64,000 nucleotides of DNA from Panorpa germanica (lineage: Eukaryota; Arthropoda; Insecta; Mecoptera; Panorpidae): NCBI GenBank assembly GCA_963678705.1, contig OY783221.1:11470001-11534000 (forward strand). Reading direction: 5' to 3'. The position numbers and the translations under genes are program-made. Under the pieces are notes generated by a model, which saw only the letters and a list, made by a program, of their open reading frames with translations, had not been told where the DNA came from and made no database searches. The stretch's first letter is position 1. Each line of letters starts with the position of its first letter. This document shows, piece by piece, positions 1 to 11,370 of the stretch.

Positions 1-177
1 ACTAGACCACCACAAAGTCTACTGCATGTATATACTCCTATAAAAGAGGTTGAAAGGACTGTGTAAAAAAATCTACCATGAAATATGCTATACATCGCAA
101 TAACGCGTGAGATAAAAGATGCTCAGTGCAAACTACATGAAGAATCTAGCGTTGATACGTGCAAGTGTTATACGTAA

Positions 178-1112
178 AGTTTCAACCTTTTATTAAATTT
201 TTTTATATTATTGTGCAACATATTAAGTTTATTGTGTAAAAATTTGAAGTCGATTGGAGTAAAACTCTTGGAGTTATAGAGATTTAAGTCTTCATCTCTC
301 TGGTCTGCTTTCGTGTTACTTAGAAACTTTTAAATGCGGTTGCTCACACATAGCTTTTTCAGAATCAGTGCCATTTCTAGCTCAAAATCTACTGGACAGA
401 TTCTTTTAAAATTTTGTACACTCTATCTTTACATAAATGCCGAGGTAACGCTGTCGAGTTTTTTACCGTAACGTATTTTAATATAACAAAGTTTTTGATT
501 TCTTTCATGAAAAATCTGTATTTTGATTTTTAAGTACTGTAAAAAATTGAAAAGTCAATAAAAAAAAGAAAAACTCGACAGCGGTTTTTCATCATTTTGG
601 TTTTTCGATTTCAGAAAATCCAGTGATGAGTTATGAGTGGCACCGCAATGCTACTTTTTTTGTGACGTCTGCGGAAATTCGCTGTCAATGACTCATTTCT
701 TGTATAAATTTCACAAAGTATTCATCAAATGTCAATTAATCATATAGTAATTATAGAAATCATGCTTGACTCTGACTACTATGTCCTCGGGTTCGATCCC
801 CGGGCCAGATATTATCTGGGTTTTGGTTATAATTCCCGAGTGGTGACCGGGTGTGAAAGAATAGTCTCAATGTTGCTCATGCATGTCGTAAGAGGCGACT
901 AAAATGGGTACCCAGTGCCTGGGGGTATAGCCGGGCACCCTGCCCCTGGGGATTATTTCAGGGGACTGGGGAAATCTCAAGTAATTAAATCATTCGGAAA
1001 AAATTCTTGAGAAGGCCAGGACCCACTCAGGGCTGTCGAGCCACTGAAGAAGAAGAAGAATTATAGAAATAATTATATATTAACTGTGTCGTCAAAAAAC
1101 ATTATCGAAAAT
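178..1112 (+). repeat. Unclassified dispersed repeat, copy 1 (split by a SINE)
   Basis: This repeat is collinear, on the opposite strand, with 28118-28772. Shared landmarks are a segment near 240-420, an inverted pair reading GCTGTCGAGTTTTTT at 450-464 and AAAAACTCGACAGC at 569-582, a block ending in ATCCAGTGATGAGTTATGA, and a right end reading TGTGTCGTCAAAAAACATTA. The inverted pair could form a hairpin with a loop of about 100 nt. I see no long reading frame, so it is probably non-autonomous. The copy is interrupted at 761-1058 by a SINE. No terminal inverted repeats or target duplication were found, so the class is open. Confidence 0.75.
761..1058 (+). mobile_element. tRNA-derived SINE with 12-bp target-site duplication
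   Basis: A Pol III B-box-like motif (GGTTCGATCCC, 790-800) sits near the 5' end. It is followed by a body with the segment CATGTCGTAAGAGGCGACTA and a tail ending in a GAA repeat. The A-box side is missing, so the copy is 5' truncated. The 12-bp direct repeat AATTATAGAAAT flanks it at 749-760 and 1059-1070. The homologous repeat at 28118-28772 has this site once and uninterrupted, which proves insertion. Older relatives of the head lie at 45690-45782 and, on the minus strand, 60586-60682. Confidence 0.9.
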
Positions 1113-1119
1113 ATGTTTC

Positions 1120-4100
1120 TTTTTTATCGTTTTGACCTTACCCCCCTTAATCTGTATTGGTTCGATAATCTACTGTTAGAATATACACCCTTAATATACA
1201 TCTACTTAGCACCTCCCCCACCCCATCCTCGAAGTCTCGTCGCCCTGGTAACTCATCCACTCGCTAGTGTTAATTAAAAACACTTCGTACAGAGTGTTAA
1301 TTGAACTGGCTCAAACAATAACGGACAATGCCGCTCTTGTTTCCAACAAATGTAATTGTAACTTTTTTTAAATTCTTTAAATAACAAAAACAACGACTCG
1401 CATCTTTTTTTTCTTTGTTCGATGGCAAGTTACATTAATTAGATATTTTATATTGAAATGCTTTGAGTGCTATTTCTAAGGAACTCGTTATCGTCCATTG
1501 ATATCGCGACGCGAGTGCGACGCTGCTGGTGATAATTACGTTGAGACGCTTTTCGAATAAAGGGTAATGTAATTAGTTTACTTAGCAGTGCTGAAATGTC
1601 TTTATCAAAGTAAGATTTCGATGTAAGCCTTTTAAGAAACGTGTTAGATTTGTCTCGTTTTTCTGTTAACTTTCTTTACTTAAAATATTCCTCTGAAGGG
1701 TATCTGACATACAATAGACAAATTAAGAAGTGTAGAATTCTGAAACAACTCAATAAATAAGACGTTTTTGGTTTTTGTCGTAGATAGAATCAGTAATCGA
1801 GGAAGAAGAATCAGAGATTCTGATTCTTGGATATGCATTACAGTTGTTTCTTAGACAATATCTCCTTACCAGTTCGTCCTATGATAAAAATAGTTATAAT
1901 CAATATTATAGAGGACTCAATTACCTAAAAGTTTTGCTTATAATATTTTTTTGTACGTCTAACAGTTATAGAGCTACTTCACTGTAAAGTAAGACACATC
2001 AATGAAAGTTAAAGAAAAATTTAAATTTTGAGCGTAATTTTTTTAAGTTCATAGTATAATTGGAGAATTATTGGCAGAATGTGCGTCTTTTCAACACTGC
2101 ACCAATGTGAATAAGAACGTTCATAAGAAGATGCTGTGGTACCTTGATTGTTCAATAGCACGGAGCAGATCATATTGGTGAATGAACACTCGTAGCGTGC
2201 GTTTCACTAATATAGTTCATTAGTTAAATCAAAGTATTTTCACTTATAAATTAAATAACTCTTAAAAATAATTAAACTTAAATAGACGTAGACAAATAAT
2301 TAACACTTTATAATATTAAAAAAGCAAATGCCTGTATTAAAAGAGTCGATCTTGTTCGAGAGAGATGACTTTGTGCGTATGAGCGTATTGTAAAAGAAAT
2401 TAAAAGCCAGCAGTGATAGCAGCGGAGTCACTTATATAGGCCAACAAAAGAGAAAGGATTGTGAGCAGCTGTAATCTGGTTGGTGTAAAGAGGTCTCTGA
2501 TGGTGTAAATATAAATGAATTTGTCACAATACAATAAATACTTTGTAATTTGACAAATATGTTAAAATATATAAATTTGACAACATTTTGCTGCATAAAA
2601 GAGATAAATGTGAGTTCCAAATTTACCAATAATCATTATGGACATAGCAATTCTTATGTTTTATATAGGAATGTTTACACTTGATAACACTCTAGTAGTA
2701 TATACACAGTAATTTTTACACAGTTATACAGAAGCTTACTAACGAGCACGCGAGTCTCGGGTGGTGGCTTAGTATAGGCTACAGAAACTGGATTCATTTA
2801 TGACTAAATACAATTGAATTTGAATGGGAACTATAAAAAGGGTGATTTCAGATAAGTTGAGAGGCTTTAGTGTTATTGATTTCACTAGACAGACAAAGAA
2901 AAAGATAATTTTAGTTAATGTGCAAATTTAGTTAAGTGCAATTGTAATTAGATACAAGTGATTTGGCAAAAGAGCTACAAAAAAATTAAATTGATTGAAG
3001 AAATGCCTCTATATTGGGCTCGCATTAGTCCCGGTACGCCACAAGTTATATAGGATCTTTCAATAAGAGTGCCAGATTTAGTATCAAATTATATAAAACA
3101 CTCTGATACAACTTATATGGATTTACAGGGTGTTTGTTTAAAAAAATACATATATTTAAAGCATTTCTATAACGCTACGCGTAACAAATAATCCGCGTTA
3201 TAAGCAGATCCACCGTATATCTTTATCAAACGTCAGCCTCTCCCGTTTTAACTACATCATTTTAATTGTATTATAACAATCTGGTGTAGCATCACTAAAG
3301 CATAATGCTGCCATAAAATAAACATTAAAACTTTATAGATTCCTCTTCCAGTACCACCCACAAATGGGTGATGGAAAAACATATTTTTCCGAAAAACATA
3401 GACCGGAAAACCTAATTAAAAGTTATAATTTTTCATTATTATTTATCACAGGAACAGAAAAATGGTATAAAAACAAATAGATAGAAAATTAAATTAAAAA
3501 TATCATTGCGCGGAAATGTGGAAACCATAATAGAAAAACATACCGTAGATCAAAGAGTAGCTATTGATAGAAGGAGATGGCAATAACGATATTAAATAAG
3601 AGTGAGTGAAACAGTAATAGAGAAGTAAATCGTATAGGTTATGTTTACAAAATAAACAAATACTGCCACTGCCACCGTTTTTACTGAACTAAAAACATTT
3701 ACCTTCGAAGTTTGTGCCTTTGATGTTTAACGTTTAGCGTTCGTTGTGCATTGATAGTGAGGCTGAAACCTTTGAAACAATGTCAACAAACACATGTAAA
3801 GCGCAGAGCGTCGCGGCGGCGGTGTGGGTTGAACACAGACATGTTCAAACACGAAAAACGGTGTCACATAGACGGCGCACTACATTGCCCCGGAACTCCG
3901 CATTTCTAGAATAAGACAAAATATTCCCAACATGTAATATTAAGGTAGGAACTTCCTCTTATGATAAAGTGTTCTAATGCGACTACACCCTACTGAATAG
4001 TCGAATATTCATGTTGTAGCAAACAAATAACTACACTGCTATAAATAATTAAACTTTAGACGAATGTTCAAATGTTGTGTGGCACAGGCATAAGTCCGGG

Positions 4101-4260
4101 TCCTTGGGCCCAACATTTTCGGTTTAGCGTCGGAAAAATAGAATAGATCAAACCGATCCAAATATTTGCTTCGGCTATGTTCGAGGTACCACACACACAT
4201 TAATAGATGCGAGTTTCTGCTGTGAATTTTCAATTCGGTGGTCGTTTGTTTGTGCCAGCT
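1120..4260. other. Non-coding AT-rich stretch
   Basis: I see no supported gene, RNA or classified repeat. The only local features are a short CpG-rich patch around 3805-3830 and a perfect inverted repeat TTGAACA-6 nt-TGTTCAA at 3829-3848. Short open frames are broken and low in complexity. Confidence 0.5.
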
Positions 4261-4278
4261 AAAATAATTAACGAGCAC

Positions 4279-4793
4279 ATTACGCTGGAGCACATTAAGT
4301 ATTCATGTGAGCAAAGAGTAAAAAATTAAAAGAGGATAAAGCAGTTATTGGAAGGGAGGTAGTGAAGGGAAGGAGTGAATAGCGGAGGTAGAGAAAAGGA
4401 GTAAGGAAAAAGAAGAAATGACAAAGTAGAAAAGTACCTAGTAAACCATTTGGTGAAGTGTCCTGTTTTGTGACGTTTCTATCACTATTGCACTTCAATT
4501 ATAGTTCGCATCTTCAATTGTATTCCGACAGGTGGAGTGGTTTCGCTATTTGTAGCCGATAAAATAGAAATGTAAATGAAATCTTTCATGACAAAAAATC
4601 ATACGCATCTTCAATATGATGTTAAAATGAATCCAAAATGTTTTTATAGTGGCTGAGTTTATTTTTTGAAGTAAAAGGAATGAGTAGACAGATTAAGGAA
4701 CACAAATGAAATGTAATTAATCACAATGATATGTAATTTAATGATTTAAGAAGGAAGAATGTAGTGCCTAATAGCAAAAATATAAAATAAATA
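4279..4793 (+). mobile_element. Purine-rich retroposon (LEHIKF family), subfamily A, with target-site duplication
   Basis: The sense strand is plus. The 5' end contains GGAGCACATTAAG, which reads as LEHIKY, followed by a G/A-rich body and an A-rich 3' end. Flanks ATAATTAACGAGCAC (4264-4278) and ATAATTAATGAGCAC (4794-4808) match at 14 of 15 positions and look like a target-site duplication. The 3' part is shared with 25003-25360 and, inverted, with 19218-19490 and 54124-54408. The reading frame is broken by stops. A different repeat is nested at about 4446-4645. This is one of at least eight copies in the window. Confidence 0.8.
4446..4645 (+). repeat. Dispersed repeat G, copy 1, nested in a retroposon
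   Basis: About 200 bp that recur in the same orientation at 6901-7105. Shared blocks include GTGACGTTTCTATCACTATT, GGTGGAGTGGTTTCG and TCATACGCATCTTCAATAT. It interrupts the retroposon at 4279-4793, so it inserted later. No terminal repeats or duplication could be defined. Confidence 0.75.
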
Positions 4794-4809
4794 ATAATTA
4801 ATGAGCACT

Positions 4810-5760
4810 CGTTGCTGGTTTGTTCATTATTCTAAAATTCTTAATTATTTCAGTTGGTTAAGTGCTTTTGCGTATATTTAGCGAACGGGTGCACACATAC
4901 TTTGATGACTATGCATTAAAACATAAACATAACCTACAATACGCAACATGAAACTCAGTATAAACGTATCAGAACGTACTATTATATGAATGTTATATGT
5001 TCTCTGGAAAGTAATTAATATTTATAATCTAAATATTGTATTTTTAGTATTTATATTGTTATAGTAGCAAAATTAAATATTATACATATTAAAAATGGAA
5101 TGGACCAACGAGAAAGTTTTTCAGTTTTTGGAAATGTTTCAGGTTTCTGGGAGAAATGCTTCCCCCAGCATAAAGATCATAAACACAGAAATCTTGTAGC
5201 CGAGGCGTGAGCTGAGAACACCCTCCTTCTCCTTTTCTCATGTTTCTTCTTTTATATTTCTACATATAACATTATTATTTAATGATAATGAGGCCCCAGC
5301 AATCTGCAAATTTCTTTTATTACCATAATTAAGACTTTTACTAATGAAAGTATTTATGTAGAGTAAACAACTGTCACACAACATATTTAAAAAACAGGTG
5401 TGGACAGGTGGGTCGACAAATAATCGTGCACCTTTATTTGACCTGAAATAATTGGAAAACAGCACAAATAATCGAACACGCAAGTTTGAACCCGGCCTAA
5501 AACATTTGACAAAGTTTGATGCAAATAATTAGATATTTTCAATCAAGTCTAACATTCTATGTAACTTTGCAAATAACGGTTGCCATGACAACAACAAAAC
5601 AATGACGCCGTAACTCAATTACCAGCAGCAGTAGTAGCTGGAGCATGTTCTAAACATCATTGCCTCCATGAATACACAATGTAGTGTATATCGCAAGTGT
5701 CGTATCAGATGAAGCCTACTCCATCACGCCCAGCAGCTACATCACCAGAGAGACACTTTT
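4810..5760. other. Non-coding AT-rich stretch
   Basis: No recognisable gene, repeat copy or RNA. Short minus-strand open frames near 5238-5483 have no exon-like base composition or recognisable motif. Confidence 0.45.
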
Positions 5761-5820
5761 TTGTTATTCTGACATCGTCTGGTTTCGGTTCCGAGTTCTG
5801 TTTTCATTCCACGTTTTTAC

Positions 5821-5949
5821 TATTTCCTCATCCATCATAATTTTATCCAGTGAACCGTCTGCTGAGTGTCCACTGTCACTAGTATCTATGGCCATGCTCT
5901 CCAAACTGTCATCTCTGACATCCCCAGAGAGTTGTCTGCAACGAACTCT
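5821..5949 (-). CDS. Candidate internal coding exon (43 codons, phase 0-0), function unknown
   Basis: On the minus strand an open frame runs through 5764-5970. Its centre is clearly richer in G+C than its surroundings and has non-repetitive codons. A good acceptor (CTCATCTGCAG) lies immediately before 5949 and a possible donor (GTAAAAACG) immediately after 5821. The predicted exon is exactly 43 codons, in phase at both ends. The peptide is acidic and serine-rich, with the segment DDSLESMAIDTSDSGHSADG; such segments are common in regulatory linkers of signalling proteins. I do not recognise the parent gene. No second exon was found nearby. It could instead be a stand-alone relic or a chance open frame. 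Confidence 0.35.
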
Positions 5950-6172
5950 CTGCAGATGAGAGTCTACCATGTAATAACTGATAGAATGCTATTGACAGCT
6001 TTTTGATACGTTTTTCATGATAAAGTTTATTTCTTTATAAAAGCTTTTATTAGTGGAACATAATTTTAAGTATACTTAAGACATACAGAGCCAAGGAAGA
6101 AGATTGAGAGGAGAAATATTTTCCTTAGTTTTATAATAAAATTATAAAACGACCTAACCATGTTAAACCTTA

Positions 6173-6663
6173 AGAGCCGTACACATACGTGCGACACCCA
6201 ACATTTGTTGTAAGAAGTTGTATAACACGTCCACATTAGTGCGACTTGCAACTTAATACGTCGGAAGTTTTCATATTTCGAATGAATTCCTTCAACCTGC
6301 TTTAGAAAAAAAATTTTTTACAAAAGCAGTAATAAAACTCAGTTATTTAACAAGGTTTGAAAAGGTTGTATTGCTTAGGTCTATATCATTTGTCCATTTG
6401 TCGAGATCACATTCAAAACCGTAATTTCTTTAGATGTTCCAATTTCGTATTGAAACATTTTTGTTTCATAAAAATACTACCTAGAATTTAAAATAGCATA
6501 AGTAAGGGTTTTATTAGTGTCGCACGTTTATGTCGCACTAGTCTGTACGTTAAAAGTACAACAAATTTAGTACACTCATGTCTAAATAATGTCAACATAT
6601 GAATGAAAATATATATAAATGTTGGATGTCGCATGTTTATGTCGCATCAATCTGTACGAGGCA
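6173..6663. mobile_element. PIF/Harbinger-type MITE, family H, copy 1
   Basis: A 491-bp element flanked by the 3-bp duplication TTA (6170-6172 and 6664-6666), as expected for PIF/Harbinger targets. The ends form imperfect terminal inverted repeats around GTACAsATnnrTGCGAC. The motif TGCGACATAAACATGCGAC (in reverse) occurs twice towards the right end. The same element lies inverted at 62036-62545. No transposase frame is visible, so it is non-autonomous. Confidence 0.7.
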
Positions 6664-6900
6664 TTAGATGCTTCTTAGAGGAGATAGAAATATTTTTAAC
6701 GGAGATAGAAATATTAATACACGAGCTTCATAAAGAAATAAGATTTTAGTGACTTAGCTGACAATACAACTGCACTTTTCCTAAATTTTGATTGGCATAA
6801 ATACATAGATTTAATATTAAAATACGACACATTGAAAATATTGGATAAATGGAAATGTAAGAATTTAAAAAGATACAGAAGAATGCAACTGTTCCAGTTA

Positions 6901-7105
6901 ACAAATTGGTGAAATGTTTTGTTTTGTGACGTTTCTATCACTATTGCACTTCAATTATAGTTCGCATCAACTTTAACTTCATTTGTATTCCCACAGGTGG
7001 AGTGGTTTCGCCATTTGTAGCCGATAAAATAGTAAATGAACTCTTTCATGACAAAAAAATCATACGCATCTTCAATATTATGGCAAAGTGACCTCAAAAT
7101 GTTTA
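6901..7105 (+). repeat. Dispersed repeat G, copy 2
   Basis: The second copy of the roughly 200-bp repeat at 4446-4645, same orientation, with small indels such as an extra block around 6970-6985. It stands alone here. Confidence 0.75.
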
Positions 7106-7357
7106 CTGCGATATAAGGATAATCTGGGATATTTCATTTACCTATTTTTCAATTACGGAAATTTAGGTTGCACCACATCAAGGAAAAGTTTTCAAAACTG
7201 ATTCTGCTACAGAAATGTATTAAAACGAAGTGAACTTATGGAAAATGTACAATATAGGTAATATTATGTTTAAATATATGTAATTTTTAAAACAGCAAAA
7301 TATGTAATTAACCAATATATTAGACTTTTAAAGAATTATGAAGAATTTCCTAGTGAT

Positions 7358-8062
7358 TTACAAAGGGCCTTGTGGTCGTCCGTACCTTCGAATATTTCTT
7401 TGAACAAATAAATTTAAAATACGATCTATATTTCTTGGATTGAGATTTCTAACCCAAAGACTTCTTTGCACGAAAGATCGTTGACAGTAAGCAGCAGAAG
7501 GCGTTCTTCTACGATTTAGAAAAACAACATTGCTTCTTCGTCTATATCTAAAAATTATAAGATTCAGCAAAGCCTGTGGTATTCTATTTAATTGGAAATA
7601 TCTCCTAACTCTTAAGATACGTCGTCGATTTAAGATATCTTCTCTTTGAGGAGAAGCAACTCCTGTGGTGAACCATTGTCTAGAACTTCTATTGTCTCGA
7701 TTGGATTGGTAGGAATAATCGTACTGCTTTTGATTTGGTATGCTTATCACTATTCCTGGCGCACTCTTGCGAAAATTGAGACTTCTTGACCTTGAGATTA
7801 TCGACTGTGGAGAATTCCTCCTCAACCTTGTTGAACTCCTGGAGAAGGATGATACGGGGGAGCTGGTATTAGCCAGATTTCCGCTAGCTCCACCAAATCT
7901 TCTCTGCAATATTTTTAACATGGAGTTATGTCTATTTCGAATTCTGTCTTGATATTCGTCATCAGTGGATGATGGGACTAGAGGGGACTGCCGAAGAACA
8001 GCTCTTGTCTTTGCAGATCTGCTTAAACGCAGATTACGGTTATTTGTTGGAAATCCTGACAT
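7358..8062 (-). CDS. Intronless Arg/Ser-rich basic protein of unknown function (about 234 aa)
   Basis: This is the longest intact, non-repetitive reading frame in the window. The frame stays open upstream to 8128, but the first 22 residues there are Phe/Tyr-rich and look like translated AT-rich leader. The ATG at 8062 (context ACACAATGT) opens MSGFPTNN and is preferred. The product has about 44 Arg but only 4 Lys, many Ser, RS/SR dipeptides around residues 70-100 (SISRSRSLNFRK-like), an acidic patch STDDEYQD near residue 33, and RRR clusters in the last 100 residues, ending PQGPL. It would be strongly basic, fitting a nucleic-acid-binding, protamine-like or virion-core-like role; this is inferred from composition only. 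No signal peptide or membrane segment is evident. I see no clear AATAAA just downstream. It could be a lineage-specific gene, a retrogene or a fossil from a mobile element. Confidence 0.5.
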   Translation of the reverse strand: MSGFPTNNRNLRLSRSAKTRAVLRQSPLVPSSTDDEYQDRIRNRHNSMLKILQRRFGGASGNLANTSSPVSSFSRSSTRLRRNSPQSIISRSRSLNFRKSAPGIVISIPNQKQYDYSYQSNRDNRSSRQWFTTGVASPQREDILNRRRILRVRRYFQLNRIPQALLNLIIFRYRRRSNVVFLNRRRTPSAAYCQRSFVQRSLWVRNLNPRNIDRILNLFVQRNIRRYGRPQGPL

Positions 8063-8129
8063 TGTGTTTATTTTAAAAAAGAATTTATAATAATAATTTA
8101 CACTAAATAATATATCCGAAAAAAACAAT

Positions 8130-9760
8130 AAAATTTTAAAACAAATGAAAAATCTAACATGGAAAGATTTATGTTCTAGTAGTTTTAAGAGGGAGATACA
8201 GATGGCGGTATTTACTTTATTTTCTTAACTTGTGATAATCGTAGGGAAAATTACAGATGGATGTTAACCAGGAGACCTTCACTTAGTGTAAAATCTTTAG
8301 ATACTGAAAAAACCACTTGTAGCGACACCATATATTGTGAATCTTCTATGAATTAAAATTACTCAACGAGTAAGATTTATTTTTTTCAGATTCAGAAGAT
8401 TTCAGTTTTACTAAATTTTCTGCCTCTATAGACAATATTGACAAGTCTGATAGCCTTTCCTATCCCATAGAGGCCCTTAGATAATTTTTTAACAGTTTTA
8501 ATTTCGAAAAACTTCTTTCAACTGTTGCAGTTGTAACCGGAAGGGTCAAGAATAGAAAGCATGCTGTTATTACCTCCGGAAAACTGAATGCAAGGCTGTT
8601 GAATTTTATCAGCAATAATTCCATGACTTCCTTAAAGGAATGAATTTTCTGAATTTTAGATTTTAAGCATCTTCTGATAGTTCATCAAAAAAACGCTTCG
8701 TTATCTTCTTTCTTTTCTTTTTGAAAACAGTTGTTACTCCCCACTCTTTTGCTAGATCTCTGGACCCGTTCAGCAAACTTATAATTTCTTATTTTGCTCA
8801 GTCTATTTTTTATAAATTACTTAGCAAAATGCTAGCTTTCTGTAAGTCATTAATTTCATGCTGCAGAGTTTTGCTTATACACGTTTGGGGTCCCTGTAGC
8901 GCAGGGGCTCCGTATCATTGATATGGCAGATAGGTGGTAGCTACGCAACTGAATAAATCTCTAAATCTTATTAATTATTGAAGAAAAATGATTTTGATAG
9001 AAACTTCCTTAAGGTTTCTGACCTTACCAATATCTTATAAAAACTCTAAAATTAAAAGCTTTCAGATTTCTTAATTCTTTTTTTGACGACATACTTTACA
9101 TAGTTTCCTGTTCGATGTTCGAGCCCATCTGCAAGAGATGCTACAGTTTCAACATCACGACCCGGCGTCCTAGCATCCGAGAGACGCTAGCGTACCGTGG
9201 GCGTCTAGCGTCGTGACAAATCATTCTATCTCTTTCACTCCTCGTTACGACGAGATAGCTATACGTATATAAATCGATACACATAATGTGTGTTATTTCG
9301 TATTATATCATATTGCACCCAGATGCTGTCTCTGGTGAATAGAGCCTCAACTCTCGCGCTTGAGGAAATAGATTTCTTTGTAAATTTACAAATATTTATG
9401 TTTAGATTAACTATAACAACATCTCTATAGCTATCTCACTCTAACACATTTAACATTCTTGTATATATTTTTTTTTTTTATTTAATATAAAATCTTATTA
9501 AAAATATAACTACGAAAGTGTCGTTTTGATGACACCACCTCCTGGTTATGTTAGCTGAACACAGGAAGTTTAAATGGGGCGATATATTACGTAAAACATG
9601 GTTATGAGGCGTCTTATTATACCAAATATCTAGAGGTGCCATCTATTTATAATAATTATAATTAAATTGTACGTGTTGTTGTTCATAATATTGGTACATT
9701 TATATAACAGATATTATATGGTTGATTTCAGGCACGTAGTAAACACAGGCCTTGCAACTG
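8130..9760. other. Non-coding stretch with a palindrome cluster
   Basis: Mostly AT-rich sequence without a supported gene. At 9155-9216 there is a compact set of inverted repeats: TCACGAC and GTCGTGA at the ends, with the perfect palindrome ACGCTAGCGT (9184-9193) inside. GAGATAGCTATACG near 9250 is roughly mirrored by CTATAGCTATCTC near 9427, which may mark the ends of a small unclassified element. Confidence 0.5.
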
Positions 9761-9769
9761 GAGGGAGGC

Positions 9770-10125
9770 TTTTTTTATTTTAGAATTTGAGGCGATTCCA
9801 ACAACAAGGTCATATTCGCCTGAAGTTAATTTATTTGAATTAAATTTGGTTTATTATATTTATATCATTAAGGAATTCCAGCACTTTTTGAATTTTTTCT
9901 GTATTGTTTGAAACCATGTCCTTTAGTTCACCACTGATGCTGTGTTTTGTTCTTTGAGTTTGATATTGTGGGCGCGTTACTAGTAGATGATGGACTGTTA
10001 TTTGCGTCTGACAGTTGCTGCACTGCGGAGCTGTTGTTTTACTAATTAAATGTTGATGCGTCAATCTCGTATGTCCTCTTCTTAGTCTGAAGATGTTTTT
10101 TTCGAATTGTCTATTGCTGTGATAA
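9770..10125 (-). mobile_element. LINE 3' end: C-terminal part of a Jockey/I-type ORF2
   Basis: On the minus strand the frame contains RLRRGHTRLTHQHLI, then CSNCQTQITVHHLL and, at the end, IQKVLEFLNDINI, closing at 9840. The GHTRLTH motif followed by a Cys-containing segment and HxLL is typical of the RNase H/C-terminal tail of Jockey- and I-like retrotransposons. The sequence beyond the stop, rich in A after GAATCGCCTCAAATTCTAAA, looks like the 3' UTR and tail. The rest of the element is absent, as in 5'-truncated LINEs. Confidence 0.75.
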
Positions 10126-10320
10126 GAACTGGAGGCTTTAAAGTGACGCTTTTAGCCATGGTTGGTGCGTTAGGCCTGCGTCGATGTAACTCACATTTTG
10201 CACTTGACGTAAATGAACAAGTTGTCGATTTTTAACCTAAATACTTAGTTGCGTTAGTACTAAAATATAGATATCATTAGGATTTCACACAGATTTCAGG
10301 TTAGACGACAGATCAGTTCT

Positions 10321-10560
10321 CAGAGGCGGCTCAAGTGCACTCGTGCGCTGCACTACCAAATATTTATAACTTGAAAAAGAAAAAAGAATCGCAAAATATC
10401 ATATAATACCCCAATTACATACGAACTTTATACTTAGGAAGTTGCAAGGAATCCATTTAATCTCTATGTCCAATTAATTAAAACTTATTTTCGTTTGAAT
10501 AAATATTCCCCGTGCGCTCTCCACAACGCACGTAGCTACTCAAAAGATAGTCAAGATAGT
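10321..10560 (+). mobile_element. Possible hAT-like element terminus
   Basis: CAGAGGCGGCTCAAGTGCAC at 10321 resembles CAG-starting hAT ends. A related GC-rich end in the opposite sense occurs at 36400-36449. I could not find a matching right end or an 8-bp duplication, so only the left terminus is suggested; the right boundary is a guess. Confidence 0.3.
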
Positions 10561-11360
10561 CAGTTATACTTAAACCGTTTGTGAATCGTTACTTTGACTG
10601 TGATTGTGAATAAACGTAAAAATATGTATTAACTTCGATATTGATTACATTAAAAACAATAGAAACAATAAACCTCTACAGAAATCCTCGTTGCTATCCT
10701 CTTTCCACCCCCTCAATATCCTCTCAACCCCTGGTGGCTGTATCCGTTAAGGACTTTTATATTAATAGTCATACGTCAAACTATGTTGAAGGTAATTCAA
10801 AATAAAAACGTATTTAGGGAACCCTTGGCATTGTACGAGGATATATAAAATCACGCACACATACGTGTGTGTGTGTGCGTTTGTTTACCATCCACTCACG
10901 ACCGCGCACAAATACATAATTCACAATGTGCGCTCGTAACCATCAGTGCTTAGCTTTTATTAAACTAGTTGAGGATTTACAGCAGAGCGTATCTGTCACT
11001 TTTATGTTCACACCTTAACAAGGCGGGGGTAGGGGTGGCTATATGTATGACATTAATTGAATAGATGCATCACGGTTGTCATCAGGTTTAGTTTTACTAT
11101 TAGTAGAAGATATCTTAACCTCTTACGCGTCTTTAGCACTTCTATGTAGGCTTCAAAACCTTGATTTGTACTATAGCAACAAAGACAATTTAAAATGGTT
11201 GCAATTTGGTGGAGAGGGGAGCAGTGATATAGAGAAAGGAACGGAATTACTTTGTGCTCTTAATATATTATTACGCTAATACCAAAATATAATGCTTAAG
11301 TAAATTGTTAATGTTCCACGATCTGTTCCAAACTGGTCCGTACTCCAAAATCTTGGAAAA
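10561..11360. other. Non-coding stretch with a short CA/TG palindrome
   Basis: No gene seen. A self-complementary CA/TG microsatellite runs at about 10855-10878. Confidence 0.45.
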
Positions 11361-11370
11361 CCCTACCTAA

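Noticed and set aside
770..845. True tRNA gene at the SINE head
   Set aside because: The B box is present but the 5' half of a tRNA is missing and the sequence continues as a SINE body with a duplication.
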